Shown here: piece by piece, positions 51,031 through 59,808 of the stretch | Position numbering within the stretch: position 1 is the stretch's first letter | Layout of the letters: every line of letters begins with the position of its first letter | Origin: Shimia sp. R9_2 | Lineage (GTDB): Bacteria; Pseudomonadota; Alphaproteobacteria; Rhodobacterales; Rhodobacteraceae | Direction: 5' to 3' | Assembly: GCF_017743735.1 (NCBI RefSeq) | Contig: NZ_JAGHRO010000012.1 | Coordinates: forward strand, 1-64,000 | Length of the DNA: 64,000 nucleotides | Made by a program: the position numbers and the translations under genes | Notes under the pieces: generated by a model | The model's database searches: none | Told to the model about the DNA's origin: nothing | What the model saw: the letters and a program-made list of their open reading frames with translations, nothing else

Positions 51031-51996
51031 TCACAGGAAAATTGCGGTGGCGAAAAACAGCAGAGGGATCAGCCCCGCGTCGCGGTTTGAGCGGAACAGC
51101 ATGACCAGCCGTTCGGCGTCATCGGTCTGCAGCATCCGCAATTGCCATTGCATGTGCCAGCCCATGGCCACCGGCCCCATCAGGGCCACGGCCAGTGCCA
51201 GCGGGGAGTGCGGCAGCGCTGCCATCAGCGCGGCCAGCCCCATCAGGGCCACGGTCGCGATCAGGAAACCCTGCAGCCACTGCGGGCTGTTCTCGCCAAA
51301 GAGCCGCGCGGTGGATTTGATGCCGATCAGCGCGTCATCCTCGGTGTCTTGATGGGCATAGATCGTGTCATAAAACAGTGTCCATGCGATGCCCGCCAGA
51401 TAGAGCACCACGGCGGGGGCATTGAGTGTGCCGGTGTGGGCGGTCCAAGCGAGCAGCGCACCCCAGTTGAAGGCCAGCCCCAGAAACACCTGCGGCCACC
51501 ATGTGAAGCGTTTGGCAAAAGGGTAGATGGCGACGGGAATCAGCGAGGCGATGCCCAGCAGAATGGCGGTGAGGTTGAAGCTGAACAGAATGAGCGCGGC
51601 GATCCCGGCCTGTGCCACCATCCAGACAGCAGCCTTTTTGGCGCTGACCTGACCGGAGGGGATCGGGCGGGAGCGGGTGCGCGCCACCTGTGCGTCAAAC
51701 TCGCGGTCGGTGATGTCATTCCATGTGCAGCCCGCGCCGCGCATCAGAAAGGCGCCAAGCGCGCAGCCAACAGCGATCCAGAGATCGTGCCAGGAGGCCT
51801 GTCCGTCCCAGAGCATGGCCAGCAGCAGGGACATCCAGCAGGGCAGCAACAAAAGCCAGGTGCCAATCGGGCGGTCGGCGCGGGACAGCCGCAGGTAGGG
51901 GCGGGACCACGCGGGCGCAAGATGGTCGACCCAATTGCCGCGCACGGCGTCAGAGACCTGACCTTTTGGTTCTTCCTTCGCGGGCGTGTCGGCCAT
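51031..51996 (-). CDS. ubiA: 4-hydroxybenzoate octaprenyltransferase
   Basis: A 321-residue membrane prenyltransferase with about eight to nine hydrophobic segments and the two Asp-rich motifs: NDITDREFD (first) and YDTIYAHQDTEDD (second). It joins the polyprenyl tail to 4-hydroxybenzoate in ubiquinone synthesis. The ATG at 51996 gives a short hydrophilic N-terminus; an open frame reaching 52416 overlaps rsmE antisense and is not used. It is divergent from rsmE with only 12 bp between starts, so the promoters overlap. Confidence 0.93.
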   Translation of the reverse strand: MADTPAKEEPKGQVSDAVRGNWVDHLAPAWSRPYLRLSRADRPIGTWLLLLPCWMSLLLAMLWDGQASWHDLWIAVGCALGAFLMRGAGCTWNDITDREFDAQVARTRSRPIPSGQVSAKKAAVWMVAQAGIAALILFSFNLTAILLGIASLIPVAIYPFAKRFTWWPQVFLGLAFNWGALLAWTAHTGTLNAPAVVLYLAGIAWTLFYDTIYAHQDTEDDALIGIKSTARLFGENSPQWLQGFLIATVALMGLAALMAALPHSPLALAVALMGPVAMGWHMQWQLRMLQTDDAERLVMLFRSNRDAGLIPLLFFATAIFL

Positions 51997-52008
51997 ATGT
52001 AGGTTCCT

Positions 52009-52734
52009 ATGAAACAGGCAAAAGTCAGACTGTATGTAGAGCAGGGGCTGGGGGAAGGGCAAACCATTCCTCTGACCAAAGAGCAGGCGCATTATCTTTT
52101 CGGGGTGATGCGGATGGCGGTGGATGATCCGGTGCTGCTGTTTAACGGGCGGGACGGCGAGTGGCGCTGTGTTGTGACCGTGGCCAATAAGCGCAACGGC
52201 GAGTTGGTGTGTGAGTTGCAGACCAAGCCGTTGCAGATGCCCCCGGACCTGTGGCTGTGTTTTGCGCCTATCAAAAAGGCGCGTACAGATTTCATCGTCG
52301 AAAAAGCCGCCGAGATGGGCGCGGCGCGCATTGTGCCGGTGAACACGGATTTCACCAACAGCGAACGCATCCGGCAGGACCGGCTTCAGGCCCATGCGGT
52401 GGAGGCCGCAGAGCAATGTGGCGGCACCTATGTGCCGGAGGTTGCGGAGCTGACCAAGCTCGAGCGGCTGTTGGCCGATTGGCCTGATGGGCGGCAGCTG
52501 ATGTTTTGTGATGAGGCTGAGGTGGGCAGCGCAAAGCGCCTTGCGGCCTCAGAGGGTGGACCCTGGGCTATTCTGATTGGGCCAGAAGGCGGGTTTAGCG
52601 AGGCGGAGCGGGCCAAGCTCAAGGCGCTGCCCTTTGCCCATGTGGTGAGCCTTGGGCCACGGATCTTGCGCGCGGATACAGCGGCGGTGGCGGCAATGAC
52701 GCTCTGGCAGCAATCCTTGGGGGACTGGGGATGA
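52009..52734 (+). CDS. rsmE: 16S rRNA m3U1498 methyltransferase
   Basis: A 241-residue SPOUT-fold methyltransferase. It has an N-terminal PUA-like domain (KEQAHYLFGVMRMAVDDPVLLFNGRDGEW) and the C-terminal knot with LIGPEGGFSEAE and SLGPRILRADTA, where S-adenosylmethionine binds. It methylates U1498 in 16S rRNA. Divergent from ubiA; the stop overlaps the acetyltransferase start. Confidence 0.93.
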   Translation: MKQAKVRLYVEQGLGEGQTIPLTKEQAHYLFGVMRMAVDDPVLLFNGRDGEWRCVVTVANKRNGELVCELQTKPLQMPPDLWLCFAPIKKARTDFIVEKAAEMGAARIVPVNTDFTNSERIRQDRLQAHAVEAAEQCGGTYVPEVAELTKLERLLADWPDGRQLMFCDEAEVGSAKRLAASEGGPWAILIGPEGGFSEAERAKLKALPFAHVVSLGPRILRADTAAVAAMTLWQQSLGDWG

Positions 52735-53582
52735 GCTGGCGGGAGATTGACCAGAGTGATCTTGCGTGGGTGGAAGCTTTCCTGAGAGAGCACATCCAGA
52801 GCTCGATGTTTTTTCTGGGCAATCTCCGCGACTATGGTCTTGGCAGCGCCGCGCCACGTGGGTTGCAGATCTGGGCGCGCACCGAGGGCGGGCCGGCGCT
52901 GTTTGCGCGCACCAATGAAGGCATGATTCTGTTGCAGGCGCCTGATGCCGGTGCGGTTGACTGGCAGGCAGTGGAGCCGTTGTGGCAGGGCCGTGCGGTC
53001 TTGGGCGTGCTTGGTGAGACGCAGCAGGCGGCGCTGTTTCTTGAGGCGTCGGGCCTGAGCACGCGGCCCACCACGATCAGCCGACCGGAACCGGGATACC
53101 GGCTGGCGCTGGGCGCTATGCGGATGCCGGATTGCGCCGGGTTTGCGCTGTGCCCGATCTCGCCGGATCTGCAGCATCTGGCCGAAGATTGGCGCGCGGA
53201 TTACAACGCGGCGGTGATGGGGCTGAGCCGATTGGCGGCGGAGCAGACGGCAAAACAGGATATTGCCGCCTATATGGCGCGCGACAGTCACCGCATTCTG
53301 TTGCGTGAAGGCGTGCCTGTGGCGATGACCGGCTTTAACGCCAGCCTGCCGGATGTGGTGCAGATCGGCGGTGTCTACACGCCGCCGGAGCAGCGCGGGC
53401 AGGGGCTGGCGCGGCGGGCGGTGGCGTTGCATCTGGAGGAAGCCAAGGCGCAGGGCGTGACACAGGCGATCCTGTTTGCCGCCAGTGCGGCTGCGGCGCG
53501 GGCTTATGAGGCCATAGGGTTTGAACTCAACGGGCAGTTTACGATGGCTTTGTTTGCGGATGTGGAAGCGCATGCGGGGTGA
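52731..53582 (+). CDS. GNAT-family N-acetyltransferase
   Basis: A 283-residue protein. The C-terminal third has the GNAT acetyl-CoA motif PPEQRGQGLARRAVALH and AASAAAARAYEAIGFE. The N-terminal part has a second, weaker GNAT-like half, as in tandem-GNAT proteins. The gene overlaps the rsmE stop by four bases. Substrate unknown. Confidence 0.84.
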   Translation: MSWREIDQSDLAWVEAFLREHIQSSMFFLGNLRDYGLGSAAPRGLQIWARTEGGPALFARTNEGMILLQAPDAGAVDWQAVEPLWQGRAVLGVLGETQQAALFLEASGLSTRPTTISRPEPGYRLALGAMRMPDCAGFALCPISPDLQHLAEDWRADYNAAVMGLSRLAAEQTAKQDIAAYMARDSHRILLREGVPVAMTGFNASLPDVVQIGGVYTPPEQRGQGLARRAVALHLEEAKAQGVTQAILFAASAAAARAYEAIGFELNGQFTMALFADVEAHAG

Positions 53583-53640
53583 GGTTTCATTTGAGTCGTT
53601 CCCATCGAGAGGGCAGGGCCCAGCCGCGGGTGGGAAGCGA

Positions 53641-53689
53641 AGCGCCCGCCCATGGGGGCGGTTGGGCGCTGCCCGGCGTGCCGCCGGGC
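53641..53689. repeat. REP-like double hairpin
   Basis: Two GC-rich stems in a row: AGCGCCC (53641-53647)/GGGCGCT (53664-53670), then GCCCGGCG (53671-53678)/CGCCGGGC (53682-53689) with a 3-nt loop. They lie between the acetyltransferase and a membrane-protein gene, in a gap that looks unlike coding DNA. They resemble a REP-type extragenic palindrome. No second copy was seen in the window. Confidence 0.5.
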
Positions 53690-53710
53690 TAGGGCTATGA
53701 GGAGTACACG

Positions 53711-54220
53711 ATGAGTTTCTTTCGACCGGAGGCGCGGGCGGCTTTGGTGCAGTGGCGCGAGACCTTGGTAGGCGCGGCGGTTTTGCTGCTTGGGCTGTGG
53801 TGGGCCAGCGGCTTTGGCCTTCTGAAATGGCTGGGCATCGGGCTTGTGGCTGTGGGGGCTGTGCTGATCGTCAGCGGCATTCAGCGAGCGCGGTTTCGGA
53901 TTGGGCAGGGTGGGCCTGGCGTGGTGCAGGTGGATGAGGGTGAGGTCGCCTATTTCGGTCCGCTCAACGGCGGCAGCGTGGCGATGCGCAGCCTCAGCCG
54001 CGTGGTGCTGGATGGCCGCAGCCAGCCGCCGGTCTGGGCGCTTTACCAACCCGGGCAGGCTCCGCTGCACATCCCGGTGAATGCGGCGGGGAGCGACGCG
54101 CTGTTTGATGCCTTTGCCAGTCTGGACGGCATCAAGACCGAACATATGCTGGCGCAGCTGAAGGCCGCGCCTGATCACCCGGTTGTGATCTGGGCAAAAG
54201 AGGATCGCAGGCTGCATTGA
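53711..54220 (+). CDS. Membrane protein, unknown function
   Basis: A 169-residue protein with two close membrane segments (about residues 19-35 and 40-58) and a soluble C-terminal part (GVVQVDEGEVAYFGPLNGGSVAMRSLSRVVLDG). The ATG has GAGGAG upstream. I do not recognise a family; the C-terminal part faces the cytoplasm if the segments form a hairpin. Confidence 0.72.
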   Translation: MSFFRPEARAALVQWRETLVGAAVLLLGLWWASGFGLLKWLGIGLVAVGAVLIVSGIQRARFRIGQGGPGVVQVDEGEVAYFGPLNGGSVAMRSLSRVVLDGRSQPPVWALYQPGQAPLHIPVNAAGSDALFDAFASLDGIKTEHMLAQLKAAPDHPVVIWAKEDRRLH

Positions 54221-54283
54221 CACGGCCTGCAAAAAACCCCACCACAGACGCCTGAAACCAGTCTCAGGAGCAGAGCAAACGCC

Positions 54284-55654
54284 ATGTCCATTCCCCAGTC
54301 CGGCGGCGGCCCGATCGAGCATCATGACCAGTTGGCTGAATACCTCAGCTCCGGCTGCAAGCCGCGCGAAGACTGGCGGATCGGCACCGAGCATGAGAAA
54401 TTCGGCTACTGCAAGGACAGCCTGAAACCCCTGCCATATGAGGGCGAACGCTCCATTCTGGCGGTGCTGGAAGGGCTGCGCGACGGCCATGGCTGGGCCC
54501 CTCTGGAAGAGGTCGGCAAGCTGATCGGTCTGGAAAAAGACGGCGCCAATGTGAGCCTTGAGCCCGGTGGGCAGCTGGAGCTGTCCGGCGCGCCTTTGGA
54601 GAACATCCACCAGACCTGTGACGAGGTGAATCAGCACCTCAAAGATGTGAAAGACATCGCCGACAAGATTGGCGTGGGCTTCATCGGGTTGGGCTCGGCC
54701 CCGATCTGGAGCCATAACGAGATGCCGGTGATGCCCAAAGGGCGTTACAAGCTGATGACCGATTACATGGACCGTGTGGGCACCATGGGCAAGGTCATGA
54801 TGTATCGCACTTGTACTGTGCAGGTGAACCTCGATTTCTCAAGCGAAGCGGACATGGTGCAGAAGCTGCGCGTGGCGCTGGCGCTGCAGCCGGTGGCCAA
54901 TGCGCTGTTTGCCAATTCGCCGTTTCTGGATGGCAAACCCAATGGGGTGAAATCCACCCGGGGTCTGGTCTGGCGGCATCTGGATGATGCGCGCACCGGC
55001 ATGTTGCCCTTTGTGTTTGAAGAGGGTTTTGGCTTTGAGCGCTGGGTGCAATATGCGCTCGATGTGCCGATGTATTTTGTCTACCGCGACGGCAAATATA
55101 TTGACGCGCTGGGCATGAGCTTTCGCGATTTCCTCAAAGGCGAGCTGCCTGCGCTGCCCGGTGAGACGCCAACCCTGAGCGATTGGGCAGACCATCTGAC
55201 CACCGCTTTCCCGGAGGCACGGATCAAGAAATTCATGGAGATGCGCGGGGCCGATGGTGGCCCGTGGCGGCGACTCTGTGCGCTGCCGGCCTTCTGGGTG
55301 GGGCTGATGTATGATCAATCCGCGCTGGATGCGGCCTGGGATCTGGTCAAGGGCTGGGATGCGGAGACCCGCGAGGCGCTGCGTGTGGCCGCGAGCGAGC
55401 AGGCGCTGCAGGCCCAGGTGGGCAAGATCAACATGCATGAGCTGGCGCGTGAAGTGCTGAAGATCTCTGAGGCGGGCCTGAAGGCGCGCGGGCAGGCCGG
55501 GGCTGGCGGGCTGGTGCCGGATGAGACCCATTTCCTCAGCGCGTTGCAGGAAAGCGTAGAAACCGGTCAGGTGCCCGCCGATGAGCTGTTGGCGCAATAC
55601 CACGGGGATTGGGGCGGCGATCTGACCAAGATCTACGGCGAACACAGCTACTGA
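54284..55654 (+). CDS. gshA: Glutamate-cysteine ligase (plant type)
   Basis: A 456-residue GshA of the class found in plants and many alphaproteobacteria (GTEHEKFGYCKDS, LEPGGQLELSGAPLE, GLGSAPIW, MMYRTCTVQVNLDFS). It joins glutamate and cysteine as the first step in glutathione synthesis. Glutathione reductase, a GST and a gamma-glutamyltransferase are also in this window but far apart, and gshB is not seen. Confidence 0.94.
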   Translation: MSIPQSGGGPIEHHDQLAEYLSSGCKPREDWRIGTEHEKFGYCKDSLKPLPYEGERSILAVLEGLRDGHGWAPLEEVGKLIGLEKDGANVSLEPGGQLELSGAPLENIHQTCDEVNQHLKDVKDIADKIGVGFIGLGSAPIWSHNEMPVMPKGRYKLMTDYMDRVGTMGKVMMYRTCTVQVNLDFSSEADMVQKLRVALALQPVANALFANSPFLDGKPNGVKSTRGLVWRHLDDARTGMLPFVFEEGFGFERWVQYALDVPMYFVYRDGKYIDALGMSFRDFLKGELPALPGETPTLSDWADHLTTAFPEARIKKFMEMRGADGGPWRRLCALPAFWVGLMYDQSALDAAWDLVKGWDAETREALRVAASEQALQAQVGKINMHELAREVLKISEAGLKARGQAGAGGLVPDETHFLSALQESVETGQVPADELLAQYHGDWGGDLTKIYGEHSY

Positions 55655-55700
55655 TTTTAAGGGCTGCCCTCTCAGGTGAGGGCGGTCGCCGGAGGCGCAT

Positions 55701-56141
55701 CTACAGCAGATGCGCTTCTTTCCGGCAGGGTTCGGGGAATTGGGCGATCTCTTCGTCAGAGAGATCGAGGATAGCAAAGACCTCAGGATAGCCCTGCACA
55801 ATCATGACATCGTTGTCGTATTGCATGGCCTGCGCGAGGTCGATGAACATATCGGCAAAGCCGGTTGAGGCCTTATCCGGCGCAATCAGGCAGACGGTGA
55901 TCTTGTGGCCGTATCTGGAGTGGATCTCTTGTGAGGTCTTGGCAAAGGCGAGCAGCTCGTCAAAGCCGATGTCAAAGTCGGTGACCGCGCTGAAATCCAC
56001 AACCTCATTCATGCCGCGTTTGAAATCCGGAGAGGTGTAAGCCTCGCGCCAAGGATCTCGAAGACCCTCAAGTGTTACACGGCCGGAATACATAACATGC
56101 ACCACGGAGAGGTCTGTGAGGATATTGGCTTTGGAGGACAT
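55701..56141 (-). CDS. Uncharacterized protein, possibly SpoIIAA/STAS-like fold
   Basis: A 146-residue protein I do not recognise. It has an alternating strand-helix pattern (VVHVMYSGRVTLEGLRDPWREA, EVVDFSAVTDFDIGFDELLAF, ITVCLIAPDKASTGFADMF), which resembles the SpoIIAA-like STAS/Sec14 fold. The start at 56141 is one of two candidates; GGAA lies upstream. It is convergent with gshA. Function unknown. Confidence 0.68.
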   Translation of the reverse strand: MSSKANILTDLSVVHVMYSGRVTLEGLRDPWREAYTSPDFKRGMNEVVDFSAVTDFDIGFDELLAFAKTSQEIHSRYGHKITVCLIAPDKASTGFADMFIDLAQAMQYDNDVMIVQGYPEVFAILDLSDEEIAQFPEPCRKEAHLL

Positions 56142-56822
56142 GTTGTCGGTTCCGAAAATATCTTGTCTCCGGTCAAGGCGGAGGGCGTGAATAATCTTAG
56201 CGGCTGGTGTGCCCAGCTCTAGAAGTCTGATCTGCACAGGTGCAGTTAAACCTTTACTAAAACTATAGCTACTTTTCGGATCTCAAAGAAAAAAGAGTAA
56301 ATTGAATGCAAATTTCTTTGCCGCAAGCGCTGCGTCGCGTTCCGGGCGGTCAGGGAAGTTTGGCACGCATACAGCCTTGGGGCGAATGCGGGCAGGCGCG
56401 ATCTTGATTTGAGCCAGTGATCCACGGCCCTGATGCGGCGCATAAGCGTCGGACGCAAGGCAAGGTGATACCGATCCGGCCATTTTTTGTCTGACAGGCC
56501 AAGCCTTTGCGGATTTTAGGCATTTGCCTGTGTGAAAAGGGCGCGTGTGGCCGCTGATCCTACTGCGCACATCTGGGGGCTGTGCGGTGCCGGTGTCGGG
56601 ACCGTTTCAGCATGAGAGATCTGGCGAATTTGGCAGCTCTTTCAGCCGCGTGTCTTGGATGTCGCGATGGACTTGGGCGCTGTCGCGTTAGTGTCTCGTA
56701 AATCAATCTGTGGGCATCTGGGAGGGACCAGAACAGAGCGCAGCCCGTGAGGTCAAAGGACGTCAAAGGCGCGCGTCATGCGGTCGCTTGGGCCGCTTGG
56801 ACTAGCAGAGAGAACAAGAACA
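56142..56822. other. Intergenic region upstream of uxaC
   Basis: About 680 bp. Several short frames exist on both strands but none has a ribosome site, family likeness or coding bias that I can support. It contains the promoter for the leftward gene near 56230-56290 (AT-rich) and presumably the uxaC promoter. An open frame from 56778 joins uxaC and may be its leader. Confidence 0.5.
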
Positions 56823-58238
56823 ATGGGCGAAGCCGTAATGAACCTTGTAAGTCACTCCGTGCCGACACTGCAGTTGTCGGATGCGGCGCTTGATATTTAT
56901 GAGGCTGTGCAGGCGCTGCCAATTGTTTCGCCGCATGGGCATTGTTTGCCAGAGTGGTTTGCAGAGAACCGCCCGTTTTCGGACCCGGCAGAAGTCTTCA
57001 TTGATCCGGATGTCTCCGTGATCCGCATGTTGCTGAGCCAGGGTGTCTGGCTGGAGGACATCGGCATCGGTGTGCCCAGAGAGGCGCGCAATCCGCGTGC
57101 GGCGTTCCAGCTGTTTGCGAACCACTGGCACAAGTTCCGCGGCACGCCGAGCCATCTGTGGATTTCCCATGCGCTTGTGCATGTGTTTGGCGTGGCGATG
57201 CCGCTGAACGCGGAGACCGCAGACAGCATTTATGATCGCGTGGATGCGGAGCTGAAATCCTCGCGCATGCGGCCTCAGGCGCTGTTGCAGAGCTTCAATA
57301 TTGATGCGCTGGCCACAACCGACAGCGCGCTTGATGATCTGACCAGCCACAAGGCGGCGCGCCTGCAGAAACTGCGCGGCAAGATCATTCCCACATTCCG
57401 CCCGGATTCCGTGCTGGACCCAACCCATCCGGATTTCCGCGCCGATGTTGCGACGCTGGGAGAAATCACCGGTGAGAACACCGCGAGCTTTGCCGGATAT
57501 CTTGAGGCGCTGCGTGAGCGGCGGGCCTATTTCATGGCAAACGGGGCAACTGCAACGGATCACGAAGTGGGTGAACTGGCGACCTGCTATCTGACGGAAA
57601 AGCGTGCGGCGACGCTGTTTGCCAAGGCGCTGGCCGGAACGATCACACCGAAAGAGTCGCAGGGTTTTTACGGGCATATGTTGACCGAAATGGCGCAGAT
57701 GTCAGTGGAAGACGGGCTTGTGATGCAGATCCGTGGGGGTAGCATGCGCAACACCAACAAGGTGCTGCACGGAAAATACGGCCCTCAGGTCGGGGCGGAC
57801 ATGCCGGTTGGCGCGAATTGGGTGCGTGGTCTGGGTGCGCTTCTGGCGCGGGTGGGCAATGTGCGGGAAATGAACATCCTGCTCTTTACCCTTGATGAAA
57901 GCGCTTTTGCCCGCGAGCTCGCGCCGATGGTCAGCCATTGGCCAGCGCTGCGCCTTGGCGCACCTTGGCGCTATTCGGACAGCGCAAACGGCATCGCGCG
58001 GTATCTGGATCAGGTTGTGGAGACCGCCGGGTATTGGAACCTTGCCGGGTTCAATGATGACACGCGCGCCTTCATGTCCATTCCTGCGCGTCACGATATG
58101 TGGCGGCGCGGCGTGAGCCAGCATCTGGCGCAGCAGCGCGCCCGCGGTGTGCTGACCCGTTCTGATGCCAATGAGATCGCCCGGCTGCTGTGTCGTGATC
58201 TGGCGATCGATGCCTATAAGCTTGGCAGTGTTGTGTGA
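56823..58238 (+). CDS. uxaC: Glucuronate/uronate isomerase
   Basis: A 471-residue amidohydrolase-fold enzyme. It has SPHGHCLPEWF with the metal-binding His pair near the N-terminus, VIRMLLSQGV and LRLGAPWRYSDSANGI with SNEMAA-like later residues. It converts D-glucuronate to D-fructuronate and galacturonate to tagaturonate. I start it at 56823; an ATG at 56838 and one at 56778 are possible, and no strong ribosome site decides. No other uronate gene (uxuA, uxuB, kdgK) is near, so it stands alone. Confidence 0.88.
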   Translation: MGEAVMNLVSHSVPTLQLSDAALDIYEAVQALPIVSPHGHCLPEWFAENRPFSDPAEVFIDPDVSVIRMLLSQGVWLEDIGIGVPREARNPRAAFQLFANHWHKFRGTPSHLWISHALVHVFGVAMPLNAETADSIYDRVDAELKSSRMRPQALLQSFNIDALATTDSALDDLTSHKAARLQKLRGKIIPTFRPDSVLDPTHPDFRADVATLGEITGENTASFAGYLEALRERRAYFMANGATATDHEVGELATCYLTEKRAATLFAKALAGTITPKESQGFYGHMLTEMAQMSVEDGLVMQIRGGSMRNTNKVLHGKYGPQVGADMPVGANWVRGLGALLARVGNVREMNILLFTLDESAFARELAPMVSHWPALRLGAPWRYSDSANGIARYLDQVVETAGYWNLAGFNDDTRAFMSIPARHDMWRRGVSQHLAQQRARGVLTRSDANEIARLLCRDLAIDAYKLGSVV

Positions 58239-58245
58239 TCTGTAG

Positions 58246-58267
58246 GCCGCCCGCTAGGCGGCTTTCT
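58246..58267 (+). terminator. Terminator hairpin after uxaC
   Basis: GCCGCC (58246-58251), 5-nt loop, GGCGGC (58257-58262), then TTTCTC. It ends uxaC 8 nt after the stop codon. Confidence 0.8.
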
Positions 58268-59064
58268 CTTTGCGCGGTTTCGGCCTGAGCGTGTCTCTGA
58301 TTCTTCCCAAGTGACTTCTGCGGCCTGTACCAGAGGCAGTTTTTGCCCTGTAGCTCGTGTTTTGGGGCAGGTTTGAAGGCGGTATTTGCCTCAAATGCGC
58401 GAGATTTGAGTCAACTTTTGTTAAGGGTTTGGCGGCTGGATCAGGGGAGATTTCGAGGTTTTTCGGAGCGTTGGAGCGCGTACTCTAAGGTGGCGTGAAG
58501 CCTGCAATGTACTTAAAAATATAGGAAAACTGCACTTCTCTTCCTTGGGTTGCAAGGCGGGCGCGACGCGATGGAGCAGCATGCCTCGGCCTGAGTGTCG
58601 ACGAGGGACTGCGGTACTGCCGCCTGCCGCAGGGGCAAGAAGGCGCGCGTTGCACAGTCTGTGCCCCGAATTCTGCACAAGTGTTATCAGATCAGTAACC
58701 ACTTTCGCCAAAAATGGAGTCACGGAGACAAGAAATGGCTTCGTGATCGCCACCGTACAGAAGTGCATTTGGCGACAATGGAAAAAGTCCATTTGTACCA
58801 TTGGGTTACGCCCGTTGGGCGCGAAACAGAAAGTTGACGACCAAAATGGATACAGACGTAAGAACCGCTGGTCTCAGGCATCATTCCGAAGAGCTTTCGG
58901 GATGTGCACTGGGCGGTGCGGCTGGGGGCGCTAACCTGATCGGGCAGGGTGCCCCTGAGGGTGCATTTGGCAGGTTGGCCCCCAAGTCTGGCCCTGACGG
59001 CACCGGCCAGCCGATGTTTCGCTCGCAACGGGTGGCGCAAACCAGCGCATAAAGGCGACGCCTG
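58268..59064. other. Long intergenic region before the capsule locus
   Basis: About 800 bp, less GC-rich than its neighbours between 58400 and 58850, which would hold the capsule operon promoter. A short frame at 58849-59052 may be coding. Otherwise I see no gene, RNA or repeat. Confidence 0.5.
58849..59052 (+). CDS. Doubtful small protein upstream of capsule genes
   Basis: A 67-codon frame (MDTDVRTAGLRHHSEELSG, then CALGGAAGGANLIGQGAPEG) that ends 12 bp before the cytidylyltransferase gene. No good ribosome site precedes it. The Gly/Ala-rich middle after ELSGC recalls small secreted-peptide precursors with a GG motif, but that is only a resemblance. It may be non-coding leader. Confidence 0.25.
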   Translation, partial: DTDVRTAGLRHHSEELSGCALGGAAGGANLIGQGAPEGAFGRLAPKSGPDGTGQPMFRSQRVAQTSA

Positions 59065-59808
59065 ATGAATTTACACCCTCTGACACGTCCGCTTTGCACC
59101 CCTCGGGTCTCTTTTTTGCTGCTGTCTGGCGGCGTGGGCGCGCGGGCGGAACATCATGAACCCAAACAGTTTTACAAACTCGCAGGCCACCCGATGGTGG
59201 CGCATTCGCTGATTGCGGCGGTGCGCTCGCCACATGTGGCCGAGGTGCTGATCAACGCGCCGGAAGGATTTGAAGAGCGCACACAACAGCTGATGGAGGC
59301 CTATTGCGGCCGCCTGCCGTTTCAGGTGGTGCCCGCCGGAGCAACCCGTCAGGAAAGCTGCGCGGCGCTGGCGGCGGCGGCGTCTCACGATGTTGTTGTG
59401 CTGCATGAGGCGGCGCGGCCGTTCATCAACCCCGAGATGCTGAGCGATCTGATTGCCTGTGAGGCCGAAAACGCGGGCTATTGCCATGCGATCGCCTTTT
59501 CCATGTGCCGGATTGATACCGAAACCCGTCAGGTGCGGCGCGGCGTGTCGCGCGATAGGGTCTTTGACATTCAGCTGCCGCAGAAATTTGACCGCGCTAC
59601 GCTGCAAAAGGCGCATGTTGCCGCGCGCAACACCGGTGCGGTCTACAATGAGGACAGCGTCATGGTCGTGGAAATGACCGGGCAGCCAGTGCAGGCGCTG
59701 GAAGGGTTCAGCCGCAACCGGAAAGTGACGACGCCCGAGGATTTTGTCATCGCGCAAGAGATGATGAAGGGGTTTCACAGCAACAGAAAGGCCGCTGCCC
59801 ATGACTAA
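59065..59808 (+). CDS. IspD-like cytidylyltransferase (CDP-polyol synthesis)
   Basis: A 247-residue nucleotidyltransferase of the IspD/TarI family: LLLSGGVGARAEHHEPKQF (CTP-binding loop with Lys-Gln), VVLHEAARPF and the C-terminal NRKVTTPEDFVIAQ. The CTP loop is unlike the MEP-pathway enzyme, and alphaproteobacteria usually carry IspD fused to IspF, so I infer activation of a polyol phosphate (such as ribitol-5-phosphate) to its CDP form. The next gene is an SDR, which together match the two halves of Hib Bcs1. The start has no strong ribosome site; overlap with the SDR gene is 8 bp. Confidence 0.8.
   Translation: MNLHPLTRPLCTPRVSFLLLSGGVGARAEHHEPKQFYKLAGHPMVAHSLIAAVRSPHVAEVLINAPEGFEERTQQLMEAYCGRLPFQVVPAGATRQESCAALAAAASHDVVVLHEAARPFINPEMLSDLIACEAENAGYCHAIAFSMCRIDTETRQVRRGVSRDRVFDIQLPQKFDRATLQKAHVAARNTGAVYNEDSVMVVEMTGQPVQALEGFSRNRKVTTPEDFVIAQEMMKGFHSNRKAAAHD

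Noticed and set aside
56246-56777. Small genes in the gap before uxaC
   Set aside because: Several frames of 60-95 codons exist on both strands, but none has a ribosome site or recognisable product.
59065-59808. Housekeeping IspD of the MEP pathway
   Set aside because: Altered CTP loop, no IspF fusion or neighbour, and linkage to capsule genes favour a polyol-phosphate substrate. It cannot be fully excluded from sequence alone.
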